Of a stretch of 64,000 nt of DNA, positions 26,013 through 34,503 are shown in pieces. A program made the position numbers and the translations under genes. Within the stretch, counting starts at the first letter, position 1. The number at the start of each line of letters is the position of its first letter. Source of the stretch: Clostridium sporogenes (GTDB lineage: Bacteria; Bacillota; Clostridia; Clostridiales; Clostridiaceae); assembly GCF_001020205.1 (NCBI RefSeq), contig NZ_CP011663.1, positions 4,078,991 through 4,142,990 on the forward strand, in the 5' to 3' direction. The notes under the pieces are model-generated. The model had not been told where the DNA came from. It was given only the letters and a program-made list of their open reading frames with translations, and made no database searches.

Positions 26013-26999
26013 TTGAGTACTTTTGTATTTAAAAACAATAGTTGGAATTATACTCCTGTAAGTAACATTTTCATAGACAAATTTATGCCTAAAGCCCGAG
26101 GAGAATTCGTAAAAGTATATCTTCTAGGGCTAAAATATTGTATGTCAGGAGAAATAGGTGTAAGCTCTGAGATAATAGCCAGTACATTACATTTATTACA
26201 AACTGATGTAATGAATGCTTGGAATTTTTGGAATGATGAAGGTGTAATAAAAATACAACCTATAGATAATATGGGTAATTACAATATAGAATTTTTAACT
26301 TTGGAGGATGGTAAAGGCTCTGATGATAATATAAATTTATTAGAAGAATTAAATAATAATTCTGTAAAAGATATGCTCCAAGATATAGAAAAACTTTTAT
26401 CTCGACCTTTATCCTCTAAAGAAATGACTGTTTATATAGAATGGATAAAAGACTACAATTTTTCTCCTGAAATAATATTATTATTAATTCAATATTGTGT
26501 ATCTAAAGGAAAAACTGACTGGAGATACATAGAAAAAATAGCTTTAGGTTGGTTTGATGCTAAAATACAAACAATAGATGATGCTCAAATGTACATAAAA
26601 AAACATGAAGATAAGTGGGTTAAAATAAGAAAAATACTAAATTATTTAGGTGCAAAAGATGGCGAAATAATGAAACCTCAAGAAGAAATTTTAGATAAAT
26701 GGATTAATATATATAAATTCCCTTTAGATGTTATCTTTAAAGCTTGTGATATTTGCTTTCAAAGAATAAATAAAGGTGACTTTAGATATATTGATGGAAT
26801 ATTAAACAGTTGGCATAAAGAGGGTTTGAAAACCTTGCAGGATGTTACACTAAAAGATAACAATAAAAAAACATATAAAAAAGAAAACAAAAATTATAAT
26901 ACTCCTGTTAAAAAAGATAAATTTAATGATTTTGAACAAAGAAATTATGATTTTGAAGAACTAGAAAAAAAATTATTAGGATGGGATAATAATGATTAA
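26013..26999 (+). CDS. DnaD-domain replication initiation protein
   Basis: A 328-residue protein with an N-terminal winged-helix region (about 1-95) and two DnaD/DnaB_2-type C-terminal domains (about 120-190 and 200-275), the second containing the YIDGILNSWHKEGL motif that ends DnaD domains. It is expected to help load the replicative helicase. The start is TTG with AAAGGTAGG about 8 bases upstream; the next ATG would remove 24 residues of the domain. It overlaps the DnaC-like gene by 8 bases. Confidence 0.85.
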   Translation: MSTFVFKNNSWNYTPVSNIFIDKFMPKARGEFVKVYLLGLKYCMSGEIGVSSEIIASTLHLLQTDVMNAWNFWNDEGVIKIQPIDNMGNYNIEFLTLEDGKGSDDNINLLEELNNNSVKDMLQDIEKLLSRPLSSKEMTVYIEWIKDYNFSPEIILLLIQYCVSKGKTDWRYIEKIALGWFDAKIQTIDDAQMYIKKHEDKWVKIRKILNYLGAKDGEIMKPQEEILDKWINIYKFPLDVIFKACDICFQRINKGDFRYIDGILNSWHKEGLKTLQDVTLKDNNKKTYKKENKNYNTPVKKDKFNDFEQRNYDFEELEKKLLGWDNND

Positions 27000-27969
27000 A
27001 GGTTATAAATCAGAAATCCTAAAGGAATATGAAAAAATTAGAGAAAAGGAATCCTTGGCTCTAAAAAATAGAAGAAAAGAAATAAAAGTAAAAATACCTA
27101 AAATATTAGAACTTGAAGAGGAAATAGCTAAACTTTCTATAGAAATGTCTATAAATATATTAAAAAATCCTGACAAATCAGAAGAATATGTTAACATCAT
27201 AAAAAACAAAATAACAGACTTAAGAGTAAAAAAATCTGAACTTCTTGTTAGTAATGGTTATGATATGGATTTTTTAGAAATTCACTACAACTGCAATACA
27301 TGTAAAGATACAGGTTTTGTAAATAACAAAAAGTGTTCCTGTTATAAACAAAAATTAATAAAACTATATTATAATGATTCAGATTTAAAACATATACTTA
27401 AAACAAATAATTTTAGTAATTTTAATTTTGAATATTTTACTAATACAAAAACAGATTTTCATTCTGACACACCAAGAAAAAATATAGAAAAAATTCTAAA
27501 TAAAATGTGGCATTTTATAGAAAATTTTGACAAAACATATGAAAATTTTATGTTTCTTGGTACTCCTGGTACAGGTAAAACATTTTTGTCTAATTGCATT
27601 GCTAAGGAACTTTTAGATAGGGGTAATTTTGTAGTTTATAGAACCGCTGATGAACTAATACAAAACTTAAGATCTATTAAATTTAATAATGATAAACACT
27701 TAGAAGATATTATTATGAAATGTGATTTACTTATAATAGATGATTTAGGTACTGAATCAATAAATGAATTTTCAAAAGTTGAGTTATTTAACTTCATAAA
27801 TAAAAAACTTCTCATGAGAAAAAAAATGATAATATCCTCAAATTACAGTATAGAAATGATTTTAAAAAATTACTCTGAAAGAATATCCTCAAGACTTCTT
27901 GGAAATTTTACATTATGTAAATTTTATTGTGATGATATAAGAATTCAAAAAAATATACAAAATAAATAA
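26992..27969 (+). CDS. DnaC/DnaI-like helicase-loader ATPase
   Basis: A 325-residue AAA+ protein. The N-terminal half is coiled coil plus a zinc-binding-like region (CNTCKDTGFVNNKKCSC near 102-118). The ATPase half has Walker A GTPGTGKTFLSN near 189, Walker B LLIIDDLGTE near 246 and a C-terminal arginine-finger region SERISSRLLGN. This is the DnaI/DnaC type that delivers DnaB helicase to origins. Its 8-base overlap with the DnaD-domain gene makes a primosome pair; dnaB itself is 11 kb away in this window. A hairpin terminator begins at the stop codon. Confidence 0.88.
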   Translation: MIKGYKSEILKEYEKIREKESLALKNRRKEIKVKIPKILELEEEIAKLSIEMSINILKNPDKSEEYVNIIKNKITDLRVKKSELLVSNGYDMDFLEIHYNCNTCKDTGFVNNKKCSCYKQKLIKLYYNDSDLKHILKTNNFSNFNFEYFTNTKTDFHSDTPRKNIEKILNKMWHFIENFDKTYENFMFLGTPGTGKTFLSNCIAKELLDRGNFVVYRTADELIQNLRSIKFNNDKHLEDIIMKCDLLIIDDLGTESINEFSKVELFNFINKKLLMRKKMIISSNYSIEMILKNYSERISSRLLGNFTLCKFYCDDIRIQKNIQNK

Positions 27970-27995
27970 AGTAGCTAGAAATCTAGCTACTTTAT
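27968..27995 (+). terminator. Terminator after the DnaC-like gene
   Basis: AAAGTAGCTAG and CTAGCTACTTT form an 11-bp stem with a 4-base loop. It starts in the stop codon of the upstream gene. Confidence 0.75.
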
Positions 27996-28060
27996 TCTAT
28001 ATGTATAATAAATAATAAAAACTATATACAATCAACTTTGAAAGCATATAGTCCTTTAAC

Positions 28061-28136
28061 TGGAGCTGGCAATAGGACTTGAACCTACAACCTGCTGATT
28101 ACAAGTCAGCTGCTCTACCAATTGAGCCATGCCAGC
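28061..28136 (-). tRNA. tRNA-Thr (TGT)
   Basis: A 76-base cloverleaf with encoded CCA: acceptor GCTGGCA/TGCCAGC, D-arm GCTCAATTGGTAGAGC, anticodon loop CTTGTAA and T-arm with GGTTCAAGTCC. Last tRNA of the 11-gene array. It differs from the other Thr copy by one D-loop base. Confidence 0.97.
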
Positions 28137-28140
28137 ATAA

Positions 28141-28217
28141 TGGCGACCCAGAAGGGGCTCGAACCCTCGACCTCCGGCGTGACAGGCCGGCACTCTAACC
28201 AACTGAGCCACTGGGCC
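28141..28217 (-). tRNA. tRNA-Asp (GTC), copy 1
   Basis: A 77-base cloverleaf with encoded CCA: acceptor GGCCCAG/CTGGGTC, anticodon stem GCCGG with loop CTGTCAC, and T-loop GGTTCGAGCC. Only 4 bases separate it from tRNA-Thr. Confidence 0.97.
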
Positions 28218-28226
28218 ATATATTAA

Positions 28227-28302
28227 TGGTGGGCACAACAGGGCTCGAACCTGTGACCCCCTGCTTGTAAGGCAGATGCTCTCCCAGCTGAGCTATGCGC
28301 CC
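28227..28302 (-). tRNA. tRNA-Val (TAC), copy 1
   Basis: A 76-base cloverleaf with encoded CCA: acceptor GGGCGCA/TGTGCCC, D-arm GCTCAGCTGGGAGAGC and anticodon loop CTTACAA. Confidence 0.97.
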
Positions 28303-28319
28303 ACTAAAAAAATAACAAA

Positions 28320-28394
28320 TGGTGACCCCTAGGGGAATCGAACCCCTGTTACCACCGTGAAAGGGTGGTGTCTTGACCGCTTGACCAAGGGGCC
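28320..28394 (-). tRNA. tRNA-Glu (TTC), copy 1
   Basis: A 75-base cloverleaf with encoded CCA: acceptor GGCCCCT/AGGGGTC and anticodon stem ACCACC with loop CTTTCAC. It starts the block after a 57-base spacer where a Thr gene would be expected. Confidence 0.97.
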
Positions 28395-28451
28395 ATAGTG
28401 TCATACTTGTTATTTTTAGTTGGATGTTAATCCCTTTATTTAATTTTAAAA

Positions 28452-28528
28452 TGGCGACCCAGAAGGGGCTCGAACCCTCGACCTCCGGCGTGACAGGCCG
28501 GCACTCTAACCAACTGAGCCACTGGGCC
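28452..28528 (-). tRNA. tRNA-Asp (GTC), copy 2
   Basis: A 77-base copy identical in sequence to the other two Asp genes of the array. It is followed on the minus strand by the 57-base spacer instead of tRNA-Thr. Confidence 0.97.
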
Positions 28529-28535
28529 ATATTAA

Positions 28536-28611
28536 TGGTGGGCACAACAGGGCTCGAACCTGTGACCCCCTGCTTGTAAGGCAGATGCTCTCCCAGCTGA
28601 GCTATGCGCCC
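28536..28611 (-). tRNA. tRNA-Val (TAC), copy 2
   Basis: A 76-base copy identical to the other Val genes, 7 bases upstream of tRNA-Asp copy 2. Confidence 0.97.
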
Positions 28612-28629
28612 ATTAATATAATTAATAAA

Positions 28630-28704
28630 TGGTGACTCCTAGGGGAATCGAACCCCTGTTACCACCGTGAAAGGGTGGTGTCTTGACCGCTTGACCAAGG
28701 AGCC
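28630..28704 (-). tRNA. tRNA-Glu (TTC), copy 2, variant acceptor
   Basis: A 75-base copy in which one acceptor-stem pair changed on both sides: GGCTCCT/AGGAGTC instead of GGCCCCT/AGGGGTC. The compensatory change keeps the stem paired, so the gene should be functional. Confidence 0.97.
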
Positions 28705-28709
28705 AAATA

Positions 28710-28785
28710 TGGAGCTGGCAATAGGACTTGAACCTACAACCTGCTGATTACAAGTCAGCTGCTCTGCCAATTGAGCCATGCCAGC
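28710..28785 (-). tRNA. tRNA-Thr (TGT), copy 2
   Basis: A 76-base copy; the D-loop reads TTGGCAGAGC where the other Thr copy has TTGGTAGAGC. It closes the first Glu-Val-Asp-Thr block. Confidence 0.97.
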
Positions 28786-28789
28786 ATAA

Positions 28790-28866
28790 TGGCGACCCAG
28801 AAGGGGCTCGAACCCTCGACCTCCGGCGTGACAGGCCGGCACTCTAACCAACTGAGCCACTGGGCC
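28790..28866 (-). tRNA. tRNA-Asp (GTC), copy 3
   Basis: A 77-base copy identical to the other Asp genes, 4 bases upstream of tRNA-Thr. Confidence 0.97.
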
Positions 28867-28875
28867 ATATATTAA

Positions 28876-28951
28876 TGGTGGGCACAACAGGGCTCGAACC
28901 TGTGACCCCCTGCTTGTAAGGCAGATGCTCTCCCAGCTGAGCTATGCGCCC
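28876..28951 (-). tRNA. tRNA-Val (TAC), copy 3
   Basis: A 76-base copy identical to the other Val genes, with the same short spacer to tRNA-Asp as in copy 1. Confidence 0.97.
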
Positions 28952-28968
28952 ATTAATATAATAATAAA

Positions 28969-29043
28969 TGGTGACCCCTAGGGGAATCGAACCCCTGTTA
29001 CCACCGTGAAAGGGTGGTGTCTTGACCGCTTGACCAAGGGGCC
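28969..29043 (-). tRNA. tRNA-Glu (TTC), copy 3, promoter-proximal
   Basis: A 75-base copy, first gene of the array on the minus strand, with the common GGCCCCT acceptor. Confidence 0.97.
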
Positions 29044-29086
29044 TAGGTTTCTCTTGTTGTTCCGCTCTCGCGACCTAACAAAGAAT

Positions 29087-29115
29087 ATGATACATGAAAA
29101 TCTTAAAAGTGTCAA
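29087..29115 (-). promoter_or_regulatory. Promoter of the tRNA array
   Basis: Minus-strand -35 TTGACA (29110-29115), 17-base spacer, -10 TATCAT (29087-29092), then a GC-rich stretch (GGTCGCGAGAGCGG) before the first tRNA-Glu. Typical of stable RNA promoters. Confidence 0.8.
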
Positions 29116-29215
29116 CAGTTTTTTAATTTTTTTTTATAGTATTTTTATCTTTACTATAAAATATATAGAAAAAGCCTTATATATTTTTTTATATTTATAT
29201 TTTTATTACTATTTT

Positions 29216-30025
29216 CTATATTATCCTATCAGAAAAAACACTTTCCATTATAATTAATGCTGTATCTTCTATAGCTCTTTTGGTAACATCTATAATCTTA
29301 CATTTTAATTTTCTCATAATCTTGTCTGCAAATTCTAATTCGTCTAAAACCCTTTCCGCATTAGCATATTTAAGTTCTGTAGGAATTTTCATCATATTAT
29401 CTACTCTATGCCTTCTTATTTCAATTAAATGCATAGGATCTATGGTAAGCCCTATTATTTTCTTTCTATCAATTTCAAATAACTCTTCTGGCACAGGCAC
29501 CTCTGGCATTAATGGTATATTTAAAGCTTTTATGCCCTTATTAGCTAAATATATACTTAGTGGTGTTTTTGATGTTCTAGATAAACCTATTAAAACAATA
29601 TCCGCATGCTTTATACCTGAATGATCTTTACTGTCATCATATCTTATAGCAAACTCCATTGCTTCTATTTTTTTGTAGTATTTTTTATCCATGTCCCAAA
29701 CAGCACCAGGTTTATATTCTGGTGTTTTATTTAATATAGTTGATACTAAACTTATACAAGGACCTAATACATTAGATATATGAATGCCAGATTCTACACA
29801 TCTTTGGACTAAAAACTCCCTTATGTCTACTAAAACAATAGTGGATATAATCATGGCTTCATTTGGATTTTTTATTATACTTATAAGATTATTAACATCT
29901 TCAAAAGTCTTTATATAAGGTACTCTTTCTACTTTTACAGAACTACCAAATTGGTATGCTGTAGCATTAGCTACTTGTTCCGCAGTTTCACCAATAGAAT
30001 CTGACACAGCATATATCTTAAACAT
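29216..30025 (-). CDS. Pyruvate, phosphate dikinase regulatory protein (DUF299 kinase/pyrophosphorylase)
   Basis: A 269-residue bifunctional ADP-dependent kinase and Pi-dependent pyrophosphorylase of the DUF299/YqfL family, which switches pyruvate phosphate dikinase (or PEP synthase) off and on by threonine phosphorylation. The P-loop is in VLIGLSRTSKTPLSIYLANKG near 150, and the N-terminal AVSDSIGETAEQVANA is the family signature. It lies 12 bases downstream of the CoA-binding gene on the same strand. Confidence 0.9.
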   Translation of the reverse strand: MFKIYAVSDSIGETAEQVANATAYQFGSSVKVERVPYIKTFEDVNNLISIIKNPNEAMIISTIVLVDIREFLVQRCVESGIHISNVLGPCISLVSTILNKTPEYKPGAVWDMDKKYYKKIEAMEFAIRYDDSKDHSGIKHADIVLIGLSRTSKTPLSIYLANKGIKALNIPLMPEVPVPEELFEIDRKKIIGLTIDPMHLIEIRRHRVDNMMKIPTELKYANAERVLDELEFADKIMRKLKCKIIDVTKRAIEDTALIIMESVFSDRII

Positions 30026-30037
30026 ATTTTCTCTCCT

Positions 30038-30412
30038 CTACACTAATTTTGATAACTCTACTAAAGCACAACCTTCTATAGCATTAATATTATTTTCTCT
30101 ACAAAAATTTATTATTTCATTACTTTCTGCTCCTGGTTGAATTAGTATTTTATTTATTCCTAGTTTTGCTGCTTCTTTTACTATATCTAAACCTTTTATT
30201 GGATTAATACATAGATCTAATACCTCTATGTTATAAGGTATGTCTCTAATATTATTAAATACATCCCTTTCTTCTACACCAGGTTTTATTCCTACTACAT
30301 TATATCCTTTATTTTTTAATCTATTAAATATTTTATATGCATATTTATCCTCACTAAGTACACTACCTGCCACAGCCCAATTTTTATAATTTAGAAAATC
30401 ATAAGCTTTCAA
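30038..30412 (-). CDS. CoA-binding domain protein (YccU-like)
   Basis: A 124-residue Rossmann-fold protein of the CoA_binding_2 family. It has a glycine-containing loop after the first strand (WAVAGSVLSEDKYAYKIF), the NVVGIKPGVEE segment and IQPGAESNEIINFCRENNINAIEGCALVEL at the end, where the family has a conserved Cys. Function unknown; it is co-transcribed with the PPDK regulator. Confidence 0.82.
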   Translation of the reverse strand: MKAYDFLNYKNWAVAGSVLSEDKYAYKIFNRLKNKGYNVVGIKPGVEERDVFNNIRDIPYNIEVLDLCINPIKGLDIVKEAAKLGINKILIQPGAESNEIINFCRENNINAIEGCALVELSKLV

Positions 30413-30592
30413 ATGTATACCTCCCTTTTTTTATAATAAATATTATAATATTTATTATAAACATTAAAATTTTATAAATTCATATAAACTATTTTGTTAT
30501 ACTTATATATAATTATAACATTTTCACAATACTAATTATATTGATTAATTGAAAGTTTACTAAATTATCTAAAAATTAAGGAGAGATTTATT

Positions 30593-31822
30593 GTGTATCA
30601 TGAAATAATAATTTTAGGTGGGGGCGCCTCTGGAATTGTAGCCTCCATAATATCAAAAGATATGGGATCAGATGTAGCTATATTAGAAAGTAATGATAGA
30701 ATCGGCAAAAAAATTTTAACCACCGGTAATGGTAGATGTAATATAACTAACGAAAATATATCTAATTGTAAATATTACAGTAATAATAATAATTTTTATA
30801 AATTTATTTTGTCACAATTTACTCTAGAGGATACAAAAAATTTTTTTAATAGCTTAGGACTTCCATTAATTACCCTTAATGAAGGTAAAATATATCCTAT
30901 GTCTTTACAAGCTTCTTCTGTGTTAGACATACTAAGATTAGCTATAGAAGATAGACAAATCCCTATTTATTTTAATAATAAGGTTAAAAATATAAAAAAA
31001 TCTAATAAAGAATTTGTAATTACTACTGAAAATGAAATTTTTCAATGTAAAAAATTAATACTAGCTTCTGGTGGAATGTCAGCTCCTAATACTGGTTCTG
31101 ATGGTTCAGGATTTAAACTTGCAAAAAATTTGGGTCATAATATTATTGATCCAGTGCCTGGATTAGTTCAACTAAAATTAGATTTCCCTTATTTAAAATC
31201 TTTATCTGGAATTAAATTTGATGGAAATGTAAAACTTGCACTAGATAATAAAATCTTACGGGAGGAATTTGGAGAAATATTATTTACTGATTATGGGATA
31301 TCCGGACCTCCCATTCTACAATTAAGTAGTTTAGCCTCTAAACTTTTATATAATAATAAAAAAGTTTATTTGCAAATTGACATTCTTCCTAATATGAGTA
31401 AAGAAGAACTAATAAACTTATTAGAAAATCATTGGGGAACTTTTTACTACAGAACTATTCATGATTCCTTTATTGGAATAATAAACAAAAAATTAATACC
31501 TACTCTTTTAAAATATTGTGGTATAAAAAATATTCATATGCCTTGTCAGGATATATCTTGGCAAGAAAAAGAAAAAATATTTAACACATTAAAAAATTGG
31601 ACTTTTACAATAACAGGAACTAACTCCTTTAAAAATTCTCAAGTAACCTGTGGTGGTGTAGATACTTCTCAAGTTTCAAATAAAAGTTTAGGATCTTTAA
31701 AGGTTAAGAATCTTTATTTTTGCGGAGAAATCTTAGATGTAAATGGAGACTGTGGAGGCTTTAACCTACAGTGGGCTTGGTCTTCTGGGTATATAGCTGG
31801 GAAAAATGCTTCTTCAAAATAA
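30593..31822 (+). CDS. HI0933-like FAD/NAD(P)-dependent oxidoreductase (BaiN/RdsA family)
   Basis: A 409-residue flavoprotein. The N-terminal dinucleotide fold IIILGGGASGIVASIISKDMG is followed by ESNDRIGKKILTTGNGRCNITN, a family signature, and the C-terminal FAD contact GGFNLQWAWSSGYIAG. Related proteins include BaiN, implicated in bile-acid dehydroxylation, but most members are uncharacterised. The start is GTG, 8 bases after AAGGAGA; no nearby ATG preserves the full fold. It is divergent from the CoA-binding gene. Confidence 0.85.
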   Translation: MYHEIIILGGGASGIVASIISKDMGSDVAILESNDRIGKKILTTGNGRCNITNENISNCKYYSNNNNFYKFILSQFTLEDTKNFFNSLGLPLITLNEGKIYPMSLQASSVLDILRLAIEDRQIPIYFNNKVKNIKKSNKEFVITTENEIFQCKKLILASGGMSAPNTGSDGSGFKLAKNLGHNIIDPVPGLVQLKLDFPYLKSLSGIKFDGNVKLALDNKILREEFGEILFTDYGISGPPILQLSSLASKLLYNNKKVYLQIDILPNMSKEELINLLENHWGTFYYRTIHDSFIGIINKKLIPTLLKYCGIKNIHMPCQDISWQEKEKIFNTLKNWTFTITGTNSFKNSQVTCGGVDTSQVSNKSLGSLKVKNLYFCGEILDVNGDCGGFNLQWAWSSGYIAGKNASSK

Positions 31823-31828
31823 AAAAAT

Positions 31829-31888
31829 AAATTGCTAGAAGTGTTTCTAATTAATTTTATAAATAAAAAAACACTTTCTAGCAATTTA
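31829..31888. terminator. Bidirectional terminator between flavoprotein and thioesterase genes
   Basis: Left arm AAATTGCTAGAAGTGTTT (31829-31846) pairs with 31868-31887 over about 18 bp with one bulged base. It sits between convergent genes and is flanked by A and T runs. Confidence 0.75.
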
Positions 31889-31922
31889 TAAATATATTAT
31901 TTATTTCTTATTATAAAAATAT

Positions 31923-32672
31923 TTATTTAACCCAAGTACTTTTTGCTGAAGTAACTCTTTTTCCCTCTTCATTTTCTACCTTATGTACAAAAACTATTTC
32001 ATTGTTATCCTTATGTACAATTTCTGAATATACACTTATATTATTCCCATATTTAACCTCTTTTTCATAGGTTATAACAAACTTCTTTAAAGTATAGTTT
32101 AGTACTATATCGAATGGTATAGTTTCTATGGCCCAGGATATATATTTTACATTATTTACATGTAAATTTGTATCTATATCGCTATATCTTACCTTAAACT
32201 TATTGTTATAATGGAATTTCTCAGGGAATTTTATTTTATCTATTTTAAAAGGTTCTTCTTTAGTTTCACTTAATCCGTAAGCCTTTTGCATATCTTCAGT
32301 AACTTTTATAGGTCTTCTCTTATTTATATCTATCAAAAACCATATACTATCTCCTGTTATTATTACCTTCCCTGTTTTATCTATTATTTGAAATCTTCTA
32401 TAGGCATAAAATTTTCTACAAGATAATGGTATAGTTCTAACTATTATTTTTTCTCCAAATTCAGGATATCTATCAATAGTTACATCCCATTTATATAATA
32501 CCCACGCCTGATTGTTATCTTTTAAATATTGTAATCCTACTCCTAACTTTTCAGATTGTTCTGTAGAAGCATCTTCAAAATAGTTCATTATAGTAGTAAA
32601 TAATGCTCTTTTTCTAAAGTCTATCTCATGATAATTTATTTCAAAATTTTTATCTGTTATTACTGGCTGCAT
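31923..32672 (-). CDS. Acyl-ACP thioesterase (FatA/FatB-like)
   Basis: A 249-residue double hot-dog thioesterase that releases free fatty acids from acyl-ACP. The first hot-dog has VWYKWDV-like AWVLYKWDVTIDRYPEFGEKIIVRT and AYRRFQIIDKTGKVI; the second starts FKVRYSDIDTNLHVNNVKYISWAIE, carrying the conserved Asp-x-Asn-x-His catalytic pattern. It is a single gene, not in the fab operon, but its substrate is that operon's product. No FabT-type palindrome is seen upstream. Confidence 0.88.
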   Translation of the reverse strand: MQPVITDKNFEINYHEIDFRKRALFTTIMNYFEDASTEQSEKLGVGLQYLKDNNQAWVLYKWDVTIDRYPEFGEKIIVRTIPLSCRKFYAYRRFQIIDKTGKVIITGDSIWFLIDINKRRPIKVTEDMQKAYGLSETKEEPFKIDKIKFPEKFHYNNKFKVRYSDIDTNLHVNNVKYISWAIETIPFDIVLNYTLKKFVITYEKEVKYGNNISVYSEIVHKDNNEIVFVHKVENEEGKRVTSAKSTWVK

Positions 32673-32737
32673 TTTATCCCCCCTATTGTAAAATATAGTT
32701 TAATAATAACAAATTTTTTAGTAAATATAAACTTAAT

Positions 32738-32772
32738 AAAAAAAACTCCATGTTAAAACATAGAGTTTTTTT
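32738..32772 (-). terminator. Terminator after the DUF1858 gene
   Basis: On the minus strand ACTCTATGT and ACATGGAGT pair with one G-U wobble, followed by eight T. The plus strand would have a mismatch, so the minus orientation is preferred. Confidence 0.7.
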
Positions 32773-32776
32773 TATT

Positions 32777-32962
32777 TTATTTATTTAATGCTTCTAATAA
32801 TGCGTCTAATTCCATTCCATGAACCATTGCAGCTTCAGCTAAAGTTTCGCTTTGTGCAGATGGGCATCCTACACAACCCATTCCAAAACTCATTAATACT
32901 TCAGCAGCACCTTCATGGTTTCTTACGATTTCACCTATTGTCATATCTTTAGTTATTTTCAT
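32777..32962 (-). CDS. DUF1858 domain protein
   Basis: A 61-residue protein made up entirely of a DUF1858 domain: MTIGEIVRNHEGAAEVLMSFGMGCVGCPSAQSETLAEAAMVHG. The CVGC pair (residues 30-33) is the conserved feature; the domain also occurs attached to hybrid-cluster and other redox proteins. It may bind a metal or act as a thiol-based sensor. Function is not established. Monocistronic, with its own terminator. Confidence 0.85.
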   Translation of the reverse strand: MKITKDMTIGEIVRNHEGAAEVLMSFGMGCVGCPSAQSETLAEAAMVHGMELDALLEALNK

Positions 32963-33084
32963 AACATAATACCTCTCTTTTCCTAAATTTTATTATTATT
33001 ATATCAATAAATTAGTCTTCTTTAAAGATATTATATTTATTTTTTATATATTATATTGTTTATTACTATGCCATATAATATACA

Positions 33085-34371
33085 TTAAATTTCTGATATC
33101 ATCATAGTTTGATCTCTTTTTGGTCCTACTGAAACTATAGATACCTTTGTTTCTGTGAAATCTTCTATTTTCTTTAAATATTTTATAGCATTTTCAGGTA
33201 AATCTTCATAACATCTCGCATTAGCTATACTATCATCCCATCCTTCAAATTCTTCATATATTGGTTCACATTTTGCTAAGTCTTCTAAACTAGCAGGAAC
33301 ATAATCTATGATTTCCCCATTTAATCTATATCCTGTACATACTTTTAATGTATCTAATCCTGCTAATGTATCTATTTTTGTTACTGCAAAGCTTGTAAGG
33401 CCAGATACTCTAGCTGAAGTTTTTAATATAACTAAATCTAGCCATCCACATCTTCTTGCTCTTCCTGTAGTAACTCCAAACTCATGTCCCTTTTCTCTTA
33501 TCCAGTCTCCAGTCTTATCTAAAAGCTCCGTAGGAAAAGGACCCTTTCCTACTCTTGTTGTATACGCTTTTGCTATACCTACTGCATTAGTTATAGCTGT
33601 TGGTCCTACACCGGCTCCTATGCAAACTCCTCCAGCTATTGTACTTGAAGATGTTACATAAGGATATGTTCCATAATCTATATCAAGTAATGTTCCTTGA
33701 GCTCCTTCAAATAATACTTCCCTGCCCTCTTTTATTTTTTTGTTAACTATAACAGATATATCTTTTACAAAAGGTCTTAATTTTTCCGCATATCCTAAAT
33801 ATTCATTATAAATTTCATTATAATCTAATGCTTTTTCACCAAATACTTCTGTTATTATTTTATTTTTTATTTCTAAAGTTTCTTTTAAATTTTCTTCAAA
33901 AACTTCTTTATGTATAAGATCACAAACTCTTATACCACTTCTCTCCATTTTATCCGTATAGCTTGGTCCTATACCTTTTCCTGTAGTTCCTATATCTTTA
34001 TTTCCTCTAGCTCTTTCTTTTATTCCATCTAATACTCTATGATATGGCATTATTACATGAGCTCTATCACTTATTATCAATCTATCTGGTGTTATATCTA
34101 CTCCTAAAGATTCTAAATAGCTTATTTCTTCAAATAAGGCCTTTGGATCTAAAACTACTCCATTTCCTATTACATTTAGCTTATCATTATAAAGTATACC
34201 TGAAGGTATTAAGTGTAATTTATATTCTTTTTCTCCTACAACTACTGTATGACCTGCATTATTACCACCTTGAAATCTTACAACTACATCTGCATTTTCA
34301 GCTAAATAATCCGTCATTTTTCCTTTACCTTCATCGCCCCATTGAGCACCTAATACTATAAAAGCTGACAT
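33085..34371 (-). CDS. purA: Adenylosuccinate synthase
   Basis: A 428-residue GTP-dependent enzyme converting IMP and aspartate to adenylosuccinate, first committed step to AMP. Signatures: QWGDEGKGKMTDYLA at the N-terminus (catalytic Asp and phosphate loop), GNNAGHTVVV near 37, IGTTGKGIGPSYTDK near 127 and TTGRARRCGWLDLV near 300. Single gene. A pair of inverted CGAA-containing boxes lies 130-180 bases upstream and may be a PurR operator. Confidence 0.96.
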   Translation of the reverse strand: MSAFIVLGAQWGDEGKGKMTDYLAENADVVVRFQGGNNAGHTVVVGEKEYKLHLIPSGILYNDKLNVIGNGVVLDPKALFEEISYLESLGVDITPDRLIISDRAHVIMPYHRVLDGIKERARGNKDIGTTGKGIGPSYTDKMERSGIRVCDLIHKEVFEENLKETLEIKNKIITEVFGEKALDYNEIYNEYLGYAEKLRPFVKDISVIVNKKIKEGREVLFEGAQGTLLDIDYGTYPYVTSSSTIAGGVCIGAGVGPTAITNAVGIAKAYTTRVGKGPFPTELLDKTGDWIREKGHEFGVTTGRARRCGWLDLVILKTSARVSGLTSFAVTKIDTLAGLDTLKVCTGYRLNGEIIDYVPASLEDLAKCEPIYEEFEGWDDSIANARCYEDLPENAIKYLKKIEDFTETKVSIVSVGPKRDQTMMISEI

Positions 34372-34503
34372 ATTATTTTCCTCACTTTCATTTTAAGAAA
34401 ATTATTATATTCAAATATAATTTATATGCTATGTATTTTTACTTTCAAATAACATACTTCTACAATATATAATATTAACAAAACAATTATAAAATATCAA
34501 TAA

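Larger units (their letters stand above)
28061..29043 (-). repeat. Tandem tRNA array, three Glu-Val-Asp(-Thr) units
   Basis: Eleven tRNA genes in transcription order Glu-Val-Asp-Thr, Glu-Val-Asp, Glu-Val-Asp-Thr. Units share gene sequences and most spacers, pointing to tandem duplication. The middle unit has a 57-base AT-rich spacer (28395-28451) instead of Thr. Confidence 0.9.

Noticed and set aside
28056..28887. Three minus-strand ORFs with repeats such as GPVAQLVRVPACHAGGRGF
   Set aside because: They are translations of the tRNA genes themselves, a familiar annotation artefact.
28061..29043. Repeated block considered as a CRISPR array or mobile element
   Set aside because: The repeats are full tRNA cloverleaves with encoded CCA; no short direct repeats with unique spacers, and no integrase or att-like duplication beside them.
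29006..29257. Plus-strand ORF running out of the tRNA array
   Set aside because: Starts inside tRNA-Glu on the opposite strand and ends in low-complexity AT-rich sequence; no ribosome site.
34044..34361. Leu/Tyr-rich plus-strand ORF within purA
   Set aside because: Antisense shadow of purA with no start signals.
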